A DNA stretch of 64,000 nt, taken from positions 95,407 to 159,406 of the forward strand of contig CAXKVR010000158.1 of the NCBI GenBank assembly GCA_964058845.1, given 5' to 3'. Position numbers and translations under genes: made by a program. The notes beneath the pieces are model-generated. The model was given only the letters and a program-made list of their open reading frames with translations. It did not search any database and was not told the origin of the DNA. The stretch is from Carex sylvatica. Its lineage: Eukaryota > Streptophyta > Magnoliopsida > Poales > Cyperaceae. Positions 10,917 to 22,736 of this stretch are shown piece by piece. Numbering within the stretch: position 1 is the first letter of the stretch; every line of letters begins with the position of its first letter.

Positions 10917-11276
10917 TTAAGGGTCTTCTCGGATATAGTGCCACATCTCCTGCTCCACTAACCGGGTAACAAATACCATTTGCATTAAATATCCTTTTTT
11001 TCCAGGCAACTTAGAGTTTATAAGATCTTTTTCAGTACATGTCATGTGGTCTGTGGCTCCTGTAAGCACCCACTCTTCTTCTTTTGAATAATTATAATTA
11101 CTTAAGCCAATGGCATTACCTGATGCATCTTGGATTGGAAACATAGGATTACTGGTACCTGCTGCATAGAGCCCTCTGATCTGATGGTTCGCCTGTTCCA
11201 TTGAACTACTTGGTTCTTGACTTCGGCTGCTAGCTCCACTGGTATTCACCCACTGTTTCTGTTGTGACCCGGCCAC
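10917..11276 (-). pseudogene. copia aspartic protease pseudogene
   Basis: It lies in the same frame as the second half of gag. The active-site region reads EWVLTGATDHM, whereas copia proteases normally have an Asp before the (S/T)GA triad. That Asp appears to be deleted in frame, so the protease would be dead even without the other breaks. A frameshift near 10950 separates it from the integrase part. Confidence 0.8.
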
Positions 11277-11360
11277 TTGATTGAAATTATCAGTCCCAGT
11301 ATTGCTTTCTCTTGGCTGGGTTAAATCATGAGCTCCAGCATCTACCTTTGCAACAGCTGT

Positions 11361-12310
11361 TTAACCTTTTCCTGACCAATTATTTTTCCCTTTGCGCTTA
11401 TCCTTAAACCACTCAGGATATCCTACTAACTGAAAGCACTGTTTTTTGGTGTGTCTTGTCTGCCCACAGTGGGTACATTTCAACCTAGATTTATCAAAGT
11501 TCTTTTGCCCCCTCGAGATCATAGCAGCGGGTACGTGAGATTCTCCTTCATTTACTTCATTCATGATCTCTTGTCAAGTGGCTTCTTTCCTAACCCTTGC
11601 AAACGCTTGTTCAAGTGTTGGAAACAAGGTCATTTGGAGAACATTTGCTCGTTCGTTATCTAGTTTGTCATCAAGGCCATCTAGAAATGAATAAACTCTG
11701 GACTCTTGAATGAATTTGTCAAATTTCTCGATGTCAGTTGTACACTCCATAAGATTCGAACGACGAAAATTGATTTTAACCATAGGTCTTGCAGGTCGTT
11801 GTAGTATTCTTCAACTAATCTACCCGCTTGCTTGATTCTATTCACCTTCTTATTCAAATCAAACACTTGGGCCGCATCACTTCCATAGTAAAAGGTAGTG
11901 GCTATGGCTTCCTACACCTCCTTGGTCGTTGGATAGCGAAGGAACTTGCCGTAGAGGTTCTTATCCAGAGAATTACAGATCCAGTCTTTCACTACTGTGT
12001 CTTCAATATCCCACCGTTTAAACAGTGGATCCTTGTCGTTCGGTGGAGGATCTGTTATGTGTTTCAGTTTTTCGCGAGCCTTGAGACACATACGTATTGA
12101 TTGTGACCATAGGGAATAATTCTTTCCATCTAGTTTGATGGGAATGAGATTCGGATGTAGGGTTGTATCAGAAGTAACATGTGATGATGGTGTGGGTCTG
12201 ATAGAGGTCTGCTGCATAGCCATCAATTGGTTCTGCTGTAAGGTAATTAGTTGTGCTAGTTTTTCGATTAGGTTGGCTGTGTCAGGAGAGGTCTCGTAGT
12301 TGGTTGCCAT
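11361..12310 (-). pseudogene. copia gag (nucleocapsid) pseudogene
   Basis: The reading starts at the ATG at 12310 (MATNYETSPDT). It carries the copia Gag signature of a variable segment followed by LDGKNYSLWSQSIRMCLKAR and the YGKFLRYPT region. A CX2CX4HX4C zinc knuckle (CTHCGQTRHTKKQC) near 11460-11500 binds RNA for packaging. Breaks are an in-frame TAG near 11912, a frameshift near 11790 (the downstream part continues in another frame through FLDGLDDKLDNERANVLQ), a TGA at about 11574 and a TAA at 11361. No functional Gag is possible. Confidence 0.85.
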
Positions 12311-12368
12311 GGTGATTATTTCAAAAAAAGTATCAATAACAAATTTTCGACAGCAGGTTACTCTTCCT

Positions 12369-12380
12369 GCTCTGATACCA
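12369..12380 (-). other. primer binding site for initiator-Met tRNA
   Basis: The minus strand reads TGGTATCAGAGC, the classic plant copia site complementary to the 3' end of initiator methionyl tRNA, with no gap after the LTR. Confidence 0.95.
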
Positions 12381-12728
12381 TGTAATAAATCAAGAACACC
12401 AAACTCCAAAAAAACTCCCCCCCACCCAAAATTTTATTTCATCAAAATATAGTTTTACAGTGGTTCTTTTTTTTCTATTTTTTTCTTTCTTACATATTCT
12501 GTCTTCACAGTCTACATTTATCATGCTCTATATTTCATATTTTGGAAACTAAAAATTACATTCTATACTTAGATTATACCAGCATTATTGCCTAACTACA
12601 ATATAATTACATTTTGATTACTCCAATATGCTAATATGTCTTTCCTTTTACTTCATGCTTTTCTATTCTTGAACGCCAGATTTTCTCTGCTCTGTTTCCC
12701 AATTCGTGCCCGCTTGCTTCCTTTGACA
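12381..12728 (-). repeat. 5' LTR of copia element
   Basis: 348 bp, starting TGTCAAAGGAAGC on the minus strand and ending TTACA, directly abutting the primer binding site. It should hold the element's promoter; the core sites were not identified with confidence. Confidence 0.93.
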
Positions 12729-12733
12729 GAACC

Positions 12734-14450
12734 GGATTGTACAGCTTAAGTTTAATTAAATACATATTGTCACGGAGGGCTTGGTTGTTGATCGACTGGG
12801 AAATACAGAGCTATAATTTTGGAAACATATAATCATCATGTAGATAAGATATTGGATATGCAACATGTATTTGATTAGCAAAAGGTTTCTGGCTTTATTC
12901 CATTGCGTTGATATCTACAAAATTACATATGATCGATATGACTTGTGGAAATGAGTATATATGCCAAGGTTGTCGCCTTCATGGGAGGAAATGTTAGCTT
13001 TGTGTGGCACAAGTACAACCTATTAAAATCATTACATGTTATGTCAATTAGATGATTTTTCTCGTCACGTACACTTTGTGTTGTAGGCTAGAAATTAAAT
13101 GCAAATTGGTACGTATTTGAAAAAAAATGAAAATATTTTTTAAGAAAGAAGCTTGGATGTATTTGTTGGTCCAGGCACAAATAATTTATTGAAGTCCCTA
13201 CTCATTAAATATTACTTGAAGGTATATGGCATTGGACTTTGCATGAACTTTGGATATATATTGCAGCAGGAAGTAGCAAAGAAAAGAAGTCTGAAGAGGA
13301 TCACACCTAATGCATGCAAAATCTGCAATTTCCTGTCACATTAATTGATATATAATATTTAAGTCATTTAATCTCAGTCAATGCTCTCATATTTCTTCCT
13401 ATCAGCCAAATATAACCAAATTTATCTTCTTACCAAACAAAAAAGGGGGAAAATACACAAAGCCTTAGGAATTTTCTGTTATTTTTTCTTCTAAGCCTTC
13501 TAATTTTGGATATCTTTTTTAATTACCAAGGATTTGTCATGTTCAAAATTCAGTGTGAGGTGAGTTAATAGACTTTGACCTTCAGCTCTTTCTCAAAGCA
13601 AAAATTAATAAATACCAAGTAGTTACTAGCTTTCTGTAAACTGCACTCAGGTCACAAGTATTGAATATATATATACAGTGTACCATCCAACTTCAATTAA
13701 TGACCGAAGGATTTCAATTTTTGTGTGATGTCCAACTTTTATTAACAGTGTACGTACAATTTCACTTCTCAATTGCTTTATAAAAAAACAAAAAACAAAA
13801 AAAACTTGTCAATAAATCAGGTATTTGTGAATTTTTATAGGCTAATAATTACTTAACGGGCAAAATGTACTACCGTCGACCATTAAACTTTCTTCCAAAT
13901 TTAATGTACTACTTTAGCTTTAACTGAACAACGTAGTTTTTAGGTATTTTATGTTTTATTTTATTTTTTGGTTTAGAGGTACTAGATAGTGGTTTGGTAT
14001 TTTCTTTTGTAAAAACAATTATGACTTTTTTTTGAAATTCATGGAATTTTCCTACTTCTATCAAAAATAAAGAAACAAATTTAGTAATACAGTTGCAAAC
14101 CTGAGGTAATAAGATATGCACCGGATTTGGTCGGCCTCAGGCTCCTCAGTTATCTCTTTGTTTACCGGCAGCTAAATAAGCCTCAGCTCTCAGCTTTTTT
14201 ACTTGAAATGTACAGAGCTCAAAAGAACAAAAACAGGCCAGTTCTGTGACTCCATTTCACTTTCTCAGTCCCCCCTTTGGCATTTTCTATTTGGTTTCCA
14301 GAGCACAATATAGATTTATTTATTTTCAATTTTTCTCATGTTCCAACAACTTTAAAACAAACAGAAACACGCACAATCTTATGTTTCACACGTGTTAAAT
14401 TTCTTGCAAAAAATGGTAGTATATAAATTAATAAACTTGATGAAGGAATA
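12734..14450. other. intergenic DNA
   Basis: AT-rich with no recognisable gene. A slightly less AT-rich patch at about 14130-14300 has no identifiable motif. The short readings here lack any known domain. Confidence 0.5.
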
Positions 14451-14454
14451 AAAA

Positions 14455-14610
14455 TTCGAAGAGAGTTCAAATACCTCTATTTTTTGTGTCTCTATCATAC
14501 ATTTATTTTTAAAAACTTTAACAACTTAAAAATAAAAAATAAAACAGTTAGATATGATATATATTATTTTATTTATGCACATATAAATAATTATTAATTA
14601 TGATATTTTA
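14455..14610. repeat. single arm of a palindromic MITE family
   Basis: GAAGAGAGTTCAAATACCTC, CTATTTTTTGTGTCTC and TTTTTAAAAACTTTAACAA match one arm of the element at 48098-48514. I could not find the partner arm nearby, so this looks truncated. Confidence 0.6.
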
Positions 14611-15053
14611 AATTTAGTTTGTATAAAATTGATAAAAACGGATTAATCAATTGTTTAGCTTGAAACGAAAGGTCCTCACCAAACCAAAATTGGATCGATA
14701 AATATCGGACTAAACATCTCTTTTGTTCGCATGCTACATTGAAAAAAGAGCCTTTGTTTTTTTCAAGAAAAATAGGCTGTCTATTTTAATTTTATTAAGA
14801 GAATTGACATATTAATATCTTCACTGCTATGTCATGGTTAATGTATCAAGAATTGACGTTAACAGCATTATGATTTAGTTATATAATTTAAGGATTTTTT
14901 ATAATAGTTCTTGATCTAACAGTGAACGGAAAAATTAACAATGGAGTTGAAAATTGGAAAGATTTATATAAAAGATTCTTCAACCAATTTCAACCAAATT
15001 ACACAATATGTGATTTATCTTAATAGAGTTATGATTGAATTATGAAAAAACTT

Positions 15054-15389
15054 GGGTGTGATGTGTTCACCAAGAGGGTTTGGTGAGCATAACTTCAAAA
15101 GTATATCAAATTGGCTTCAAACGACGAATCAAAACGTTAAAATTCATGTATTTTATGAGTGATGCATGTACATGCAAAATTTTGAAAGTTTCGAATTCAT
15201 TTCCTACAAGATCAAGCGGTCAAAGAAATTAATGATAGCAAATGAATTCAAAATTTTTAAAATTTTGTATGTACATGCATCACTAATGAAATACATGGAT
15301 TTCAACGGTATGGATTCTTCGTTTGAAGCTGATCCAATATACTTTTGAAGTTGTGCTCATTAAACTTTCTTGCTAAGCACGTCACACCC
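15054..15389. mobile_element. palindromic MITE, core type 2, about 336 bp
   Basis: The ends are GGGTGTGATGTGTTCACCAA and the diverged complement GCTAAGCACGTCACACCC. The arms pair through AACTTCAAAAGTATATCAAA / AATATACTTTTGAAGTT and GTGATGCATGTACATGCAAA / GTATGTACATGCATCAC. Its core (CAAACGACGAATC, TCAAGCGGTCAAA) is shared with the 6368-6780 element. I found no clear 9-bp TSD. Confidence 0.75.
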
Positions 15390-15900
15390 TAAATTTGCGC
15401 TCTCTCTCTCTATATTAAAAGTTATGTTTAGAAATGAGATAAATAAAAAATAGCAAAATAACAAAAACATTTTTGTATCAAAAGGGGATATTAATATTAT
15501 ATTTTTAGTTTATTTTGTCATATTGAATTTCAAACGTAACATTAAAAAAACCCGCTGAAACTTGTATTTTTCTTATTTTTTTTAAAGAAAAAAGAGGATG
15601 TTCTAAATCTTCAAACTCTAATTATGTCTTTTATGTGTTATGATCCAAAAATAACTTATTAAAAAAAAAAGAATGAGTAAAAGGTGAGGTAAAATCGACT
15701 TCACATTCTCTACATTTCGATTTGTGAGTTACAAAATCGATAAATTTTTGTTCAATTTTTCAGTGCAACTCACATATTCTCCTCTTTTTTACTCTCCACT
15801 CACCTTCAAATTTTATAGTTCTAAAATAAGTAATTAGCTATAATCTGATTCACTCACACCTTAACTCACCTTCGTTTCAGTGGTGGAACAAAGTGCTAGT

Positions 15901-16126
15901 TGGAGGTGGCTAAGCTGAGTTCGTGCCCTCCTAGGTTCCTGAGGTGCAAGTTAAAAAAATGAACGGTTCAAATTAATTCAAATCAGTTCAAACTCAATCC
16001 GATGCCTATTGTACGTAACTGTAGAACATCTGCTTGATAATTTGTGCAATATTAAATGAACGGTTCAGATTTACCACTTGCACCTTAGATATTTGAGGTG
16101 ATATTGATTCAACTAAGCCACCTCCA
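15901..16126. mobile_element. short inverted-repeat element, 226 bp
   Basis: Starts TGGAGGTGGCTAAGCTGA and ends with the near-complement TCAACTAAGCCACCTCCA. Internal pairing includes GAGGTGCAAGT and ACTTGCACCTTA, and ATGAACGGTTCA occurs as a direct repeat in both halves. No clear TSD was seen; superfamily undetermined. Confidence 0.65.
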
Positions 16127-16213
16127 TAAAATTAGAAATGAGCACTTGAATCATTTATATAAGTAATTATACATTTATACATATTATTCCTCTTTATAAA
16201 TAAGATTAGCCAA

Positions 16214-16218
16214 CCCCC

Positions 16219-16249
<31 letters not shown>

Positions 16250-16260
16250 AAAAAAAAAAA
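16214..16260. repeat. poly-C(26) followed by poly-A(21)
   Basis: 26 consecutive C then 21 consecutive A. Runs of C this long are rare in plant DNA and prone to sequencing and assembly error. Confidence 0.9.
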
Positions 16261-18095
16261 TCTTAATTTTCCTAGTTCGGTCCCTATGCGCGCTCTCTTC
16301 TCTTCTCTATGCGTACCTCCTTCATTAGCCCGAAAGAATTTGTCGTGTGAAAAGTTTGTCACTAATTATTTTAAGCCGGTAAAACTGTAAAATCTAGGTA
16401 AGTAAATGAGGCTTTGACGGTAAGCTAAAGAAGACGCGTTTTCGTAGAAGCCAAAAACAGTCTTAGGAAATGTCATAAGAGTAACATGGCCAGTGGGGAG
16501 ACAAGCCTGGGAGCAGCGAGTGACAAACAAATGGACTTCGCAAACTGAGAAATTGATGGTATAGGATCGGAAAACAAGAATATGTTGACTTATTGAGTGA
16601 ACTACTGAACTGTGAATTTCTGTCGCTTAGTTGAAATTTTGACTTTTTATGACACCTGTCGGCTCGTCGCTATCAAATGAAATTTATATACTAAATTTTT
16701 ATTAATGTCCTTGTAAACATCATATATTTCATATTTTAAGAATTGGCTTTCTTTTCCTCTCAATTGACAACTTAAAATTGTACCCCTTATAAATACCATT
16801 TGTTCAATTTTTTTTAGAATATAATACTAATAATAATAGCTTGATGTTTTAAGCAATCATAAAATTAAAATATACAAAATAAATTTTACTTCTCTAATTT
16901 GCTAAATAAAACAAAGTCATTGAAGTAACAAACTTATTATCTAACTTCATCCTTATTTCATAAATGTAGATTAAAAATCAACAAAATCATTAAGTTATTT
17001 AGCAGATGTGTTTTCTTATTTAACTAATTAGAGGCGCTTGAATGAAGGAACCGAATCCTCTGCCTCTCTGGGGGTAAGAATTTCCTATTCTCAGAGTCAC
17101 TGTATGTGGGTTTAACGTGAACCCCAGTTCAAAAATAAACAGTGATCAACTCCCTTTAATAATGACCGGTTCTGTACACAGCGACTGAGGGGTCAAAAAA
17201 TTTCTGCACTCAGAGCAGAGAATTTGAATTCTTGAATGAAAGTATATCCTTGAGAAATTGGGACAACCTTTGTCTTTTCTTTAATTTGTCTGATGACAAT
17301 TTTGGATTTTGTGCGGCACATTGTGTACAATTATATGCGTAAACAAAGTGTTGCAACGTTTTGCTGTAGAAACGAATATCAATCTTCTAACGATAAAAGC
17401 GTGAATGAAAAGAAACATTGATTGAACTGCATTGGACTAAGTTCAATAATTTGAAATTTTATTTAAAATTGATAATTACAGAGTTTGTAATTTTATCTGA
17501 AAGTAGCCCGGTTAGGTATTACATAAGATGTGAAAAATCTGTTAACAAAAACAAAGTATTTACCAGCAAACCAAAAGAAATGCACTTAATCATCATTTAC
17601 ATAATATATAAATAATAGAGTTTTGACTTAATTTCAGTAAAATAGTGAATGAATCCAACTACAAAGCCACTTGATGCTGGTATGGAGATATTTTCAATGT
17701 AACCTATGTATACATATATAAAGAGAATTTAAAAAAAAAAGAAAAAAAGAAAAAAAGTATAAATTTGAAATAAGCACACTTTTCGTTGCTAAAATTGCAT
17801 GGTTATGAAATTATTTATGTAATAGTTTGATAATAATAATAAGATAAATTTAATAAATAATTGATAAAAAAAAATCATAACTTGTTTCATTAATTTATTT
17901 ACTGTATTATAGCAAATTTTATTGCTTACTTTTACTTTAGATACCAAATTACCACTGATCAGAATTAAAATTTCGACAAGAAATAAACTTTTGTGTTATA
18001 AAGAATCGATGCACACTTGCACAGTGATCCTAGGGACTAGGGATATCATATCATTTGAACACACCACCTATGCTGCTGCAGTTTCAAGGTCAAAC
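16261..18095. other. intergenic DNA
   Basis: AT-rich, no recognisable gene. A weak inverted similarity around GAATCCTCTGCC (17051) and GCAGAGAATTTGAATTC (17215) hints at a decayed MITE. Confidence 0.45.
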
Positions 18096-18097
18096 CC

Positions 18098-18713
18098 TAC
18101 CAAAGTGCCATGCTGTGCTGTGACTAACACGCTGTGATTTTGGTCACGTGTCGTACCGTACCGTGACCAAGTTAATTTTTCACGTGTCGTGCCGTGCCAT
18201 GACCAAAATTATGAGGAGTGGTCACGGCACGCAAGTCATGCCATGACTCGCATGCCGTGACTAAGTCGTGCCGTAACCAAACGTGCCGTGATCGTCACTT
18301 TAACAAATTTTTAAAACCAGTAACTAATCCTAATTCTTGATTTATGACATAATATAGAAATTATAAGGATTTTTTATTTGACCTTCTATAGTCAAAACAG
18401 AAGAAATGATGAAATTATACGTGTCTCATGTATCTTCCGTGTCTCCCGTTCCGTGCTGTGCCGTGTTCCGTGCCGTGTTGTGACGAAGGTAATTTCTGTG
18501 CCGTGTCTTCTTTGCTAACAATTGGTCACGACACGTGAATGATCACGGCACGGAACACGCGAAGCACGACACGTATCTGACACCCGTGCCGTGACGGAGC
18601 CGTACCGTTCTGTGACGGAGCTGTACCGTTCCGTGACGGAGCCGTGCTATTCCGTGACAGAGCCGTGCCGTTCCGTGACGGAACCGTGCCGTCGTGCCAT
18701 TTTTCTCACTCTA
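18098..18713. mobile_element. CGTGCCGTGAC-rich nonautonomous element, copy 1
   Basis: Dense repeats of GTGCCGTGACC and the complement GGTCACGGCAC occur in both orientations. The right end reads GTGCCATTTTTCTCACTCT, nearly the same as the right end of the 22.26-22.62 kb element. Short, clustered subterminal repeats in both orientations resemble hAT-type organisation. The left edge is uncertain. Confidence 0.6.
18591..18697. repeat. 21-bp tandem array, five copies
   Basis: The unit GTGACGGAGCCGTACCGTTC plus one base occurs at 18591, 18612, 18633, 18654 and 18675 with 1-4 substitutions between copies. Confidence 0.9.
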
Positions 18714-19501
18714 AGTGCAACTCCGACTCTCCCTCTACATGTGTTACTGGTAGTTTTTTAATATTCGGTTTCGGTAGGTGGAAAGGCATCGCATATGCGC
18801 GATTGTATATGCAGATTTTAAATAATGAATTTTTATATATATATATAAACAAGTATACGGTAATATATAGTGATAATATATAGTATGAATCACTGTTAAT
18901 ATATTTTGAATCTGTTAATATATTTTGAATCAATATTTTTATCATTATTAATATACTTTAAATTGATAATATGTGATATAAACCACTGTTAGTATACTCT
19001 AAACTGGTAGTTTTATCATTGTTAATATACTCTAAATCAGTAATATACTATAAACCGCATATTCGAATCGAATATAAATTTTTTATTCAGATTACAACCG
19101 AATATGAATATGAATATTTGACCGAATATATATACTACACTGCTACGTAAAGAAAGAGGGAAAGGAAAAAGAAGGTAGGGCCAGGGTAATTTTTATAGTT
19201 TACATATTACATATTAGTTTTATTTATGTTTCATTCTTATTCATTAAAATTATATAATAATTATCAAGTAAATTAATAATTTGTATAATCTAATTCAAAA
19301 ATATAGCACACAAACAAAAATATTATTTTAAACACATCATATATATAACATTATAAAATTTAAAAATTTATAATTATTGATCCATTATTCTTGAAAGAAT
19401 ATAAATTACTTATTAGATAAAACTGTATAATATATTTTATTTGTCATAAATTACTAATTAATCTCAACATTATATGAAAGACATTATAATATATCATATA
19501 A

Positions 19502-19877
19502 GAGGAGGAATTCACTTACATTGTTTTTGGTGACATCCGATTACATCTTATATTTTCAGAGTTTTCAAAGTCTAAACAGTCGATCCAAATCATTCAACAC
19601 AATGGATATATTAAAATGTGCTTGCAGATCAAATTTTTCATTTTTTTTATTTTTTTACTATTTATTAAGTATTTTACAAAATCGTTGTTTTTAGACCATT
19701 GAACTTTTGTACCCATCTTAATAAATAGTAAAAAAATTTCAAAAAATATAAAATTTGACTTGCAAGAATATCTTAATATATTCATCATGTTGAACAGTTT
19801 GAATCGACTGTTTGAACTTTGAAAATATAGAATGCAATCTGATGTCATCAAAAAATGGTGTAAGTGGATCCCTCCTC
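19502..19877. mobile_element. Mutator-like palindromic MITE, 376 bp, core type 1
   Basis: The ends GAGGAGGAATTCACTTACA and TGTAAGTGGATCCCTCCTC are complementary at most positions. Flanking 9-mers ATCATATAA and ATTATGTAA differ by two transitions. The core pairs TACTATTTATTAAG with CTTAATAAATAGTA and carries the ATATTAAAATGTGCTTG block typical of type 1. Confidence 0.82.
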
Positions 19878-20394
19878 ATTATGTAATTAAATGTATGAAT
19901 AATAAATTATCATATGCAATTTTGAATTAATAAATTGATTAAAAATAAATAAATACAAAATAGTACTTACTCATACTCAAATTCAATAAACTAATTGAAA
20001 AATAAAATATTCTTACCAATACTCTCATTTTTTAAACGAACAAAAAAAAATATTATCTCCACATGGCTCATCAAATACAATACATATAGAATAAATAAGC
20101 AAAAAAGAGTTTCACTGACTACTATATTCCAACATTTTCAAAAGAAAAACAACAGGATAAATATTTTGCTTAGAATATTAACCTGATGATATAACTGTGT
20201 AATTATACACAGTCGGATAAATAATATTGTATGATTTTATTTAAACGAATTGGCTCCGATCCGGCTCACTTTCGAATCAAAATGTCCTGACACGTGGCAA
20301 TCAAGTCCAATCAAATCCGATCCATTATAACTTAACTTTATATTACAAAAAACAATATTTGTTTATATTCAACCAAAAAAGTGGAGCAGACTAA

Positions 20395-20890
20395 GAATTC
20401 GTATCCTCTGGGTTAACTCAAATTTTGAGTTTAGATCTGAACCGTCCAACTTTAATCAACACAAATATTAAAGAATCTGGTGTCTCGAATTCTAATCGGA
20501 CGGTCAGGAGCAAAACTCAAATGGTGTAGACTACTGGATTCGATCTTGACGAATTCGCATCCTCTGAGATATCTAATATTTTGCGTGAATCTCAAAGCTC
20601 AAATAATACTGCCCCCTACGTCTCCCCCCGAATAGGCACCGGACACGTTGGTCACGCAAAATATGAGATATCTCAGAGGATACGCACTCATAATTCATGA
20701 CTTGGATGCTTGTTGCTGCAGGTCCGGATCTCCTGTAGTAACTCAAAACTTGAGTTGGAATTCAGATCGTCCGATAAGTATTCGAGTTAATCTAATTTGT
20801 GATAGAATTCACGAGCTACTTTAATATTTGTGCAAATTGCAATCAAACGGTTCAAAGTTTGAGTTACTTTGGGAGATATTAATGCTGATC
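20395..20890. repeat. cluster of small inverted repeats
   Basis: The 20560-20695 hairpin pairs GCATCCTCTGAGATATCTAA with GAGATATCTCAGAGGATACG. Another pair lies around 20730-20880 (CTCCTGTAGTAACTCAAA against TTTGAGTTACTTTGGGAG). A third copy of the motif (CGTATCCTCTGGGTTAACTC) is at 20400. Probably overlapping MITE remnants. Confidence 0.6.
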
Positions 20891-21417
20891 ACTCAAGTTC
20901 GAGTCATGTAAAGCTCAATTCTGAATTCAAAACTGAAAATCGCTGTCTACCTTCTGTGTTTTGTACATATTCTAATTTTTTTTTCTTCTTAAAAGTCAAA
21001 AAAAGGAGAAAAAAAAAACGAGTCAGATCATTGAAATGGGTTAGGAGTAATGAGACCTGAACCTGCCTTAGTTACCTATCAAATCGGCCAAATCTGATCA
21101 ACCCATCAAAGTCGAATTAGTAATTCACATATATACACAAACATATTTCGTTAGTTATATGAATAATTTTCATTTAAGTTTAACCTCAATAGTTTGAAAG
21201 TCCGTCTCTGCGTGTGATATTATGCACATTTATAAATAGTCAGTATTCTAAATAGCACGTTACAACGATGCAATAATGACGTTATAATATTTTCGGACCT
21301 TAAACACTAAGCTATGGAATAAAAGTGTGCTATTTCAGCTATGATCACTATAATGGTAATAGTGATCCGTTATTTGCGCTAGCGCTACACACTATGCTAC
21401 ATATATAGGGTGCGTTT

Positions 21418-21738
21418 GAATGCACTCTAGAATAGCGAGAATAGCTACTATTGAGAATAACAAATAAGAATAGCATGGTAAGAGAATAGTGCTAACTCAA
21501 GCTATTCGGAATAGCTAAAATGTTGTTTGGATGCACTCTTTGGAATAGAGCCGCTATTCTTTGGATGCATTCTTTGCAACAAATGTTATTCCTACTTTTT
21601 GTTGGAACAGCGAGAATAGTGAGAACAGCGCTATTCTCGCTATTCTGAATAGCAATTAAGTATGTTTGGATGGATCAAAACAGCGCTATTTGGAATAGCT
21701 AGCTATTCTCGCTATTCTCAATACATCCAAACGTACCC
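21418..21738. mobile_element. GGGTGCGTTTG-type MITE, 321 bp
   Basis: Starts GGGTGCGTTTGAATGCA and ends CATCCAAACGTACCC, complementary apart from a few bases. The inside is full of GAATAGCGAGAATAGC and its complement. The flanking trinucleotide ATA on both sides could be a 3-bp TSD, as in PIF/Harbinger elements, but the flank is AT-rich so assignment is tentative. Confidence 0.75.
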
Positions 21739-22254
21739 ATAGGCTTTTATTTAAAGGTTTAAACTGAAAATTTATTTCAAGGACCAATGTTTTTCAAGAT
21801 CCATATTGTTTTTGTTTTTAAATAGAAAAAAAAATAGATAGTTTATAATATGATGTTTTTTTTAAACATAAAATAATATATAGTTTATGCCATGATGTTT
21901 TAAGTTATTTTTAAATGGAGAAGGATAGAGAGTTTATGATATTATTAGAGATATTTTGAATAATAATTTGAAATTTGTATTGGTTCAATATGAATAATTT
22001 TTTTAATAAATTTTGTGTTACTTATTACTTTATTAGACTTTAAATAATGTTGATAACTAGTGAAAATATAAAATATAAAATTTCAAACAAAAAACGATAT
22101 ATAGAATAGATTTTGCTATAACTACGCTATTTTGTGATATTTTTTATTTTTTGTCTTTCCAAGATGACACAATAATTGCTATTAAAAACCTTAATAAATA
22201 CAGTATGTACTTGCATGATATGTTATGTGCCAATAGTTGTGCATGATGTAATGC

Positions 22255-22616
22255 ATAGAGTGGAAAAAACGTGCCGTGATGTGATTTTGGTCTCGTGCCG
22301 TGACTAAAATATCAAGAGATGGTCACGACACGTGAATGGTCACAGCACATGAGTCACGCCGTGCCTAAACGTGCCTTGCGTAACCATTTAATCATAATTT
22401 AAGTTAGTATATTCAACATTCACCATTTAATCAATATCTAATGGTCTTAATTACATGTGGCTCACGTGACTATGTGTCGTGACTAAAATATCAAGGAATG
22501 ATCACAGCACGCGAATAGTCACGTCACGGAACACGCAAATCACAGCACGTATCGGACAAATGTACCGTACTGTTCCGTGACGGAGCCGGCTCCACTGTGC
22601 CATTTTTGACACTCTA
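22255..22616. mobile_element. CGTGCCGTGAC-rich nonautonomous element, copy 2
   Basis: Left end TAGAGTGGAAAAAACGTGCC and right end GGCTCCACTGTGCCATTTTTGACACTCTA are inverted. The interior has GTGCCGTGACTAAAATATCA and TGGTCACGACACG repeats, as at 18.1-18.7 kb. No matching TSD was found by eye. Confidence 0.7.
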
Positions 22617-22736
22617 GAAACGCACGTCGTATTTTATTTATTCACTACGTTTGAGTTAAAAATTCTGACTTTTTTTTTCTTTCTAAAACTCTTAAATTCT
22701 AGATAAAATATGGTAGGTTTCATATGTCAGAAGTTA

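Larger units (their letters stand above)
7316..12728 (-). mobile_element. Ty1/copia LTR retrotransposon, full length, degenerate
   Basis: A 5413-bp element on the minus strand, flanked by perfect 5-bp TSDs GAACC (7311-7315 and 12729-12733). It has two LTRs of about 345 bp, an initiator-Met tRNA primer site directly abutting the 5' LTR, and a G-rich polypurine tract next to the 3' LTR. Domain order is gag, zinc knuckle, protease, integrase, reverse transcriptase, RNase H, which defines copia. The coding region has at least three frameshifts and many stops, so it cannot encode its own polyprotein. By-eye LTR comparison shows roughly a dozen substitutions over about 320 bp outside the poly-T tract, suggesting a moderately old insertion. 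Confidence 0.95.

Noticed and set aside
18644..18945. Short readings at the end of the CGTGCC-rich element
   Set aside because: They are derived from the 21-bp array and adjacent AT-rich DNA; no protein family recognised.
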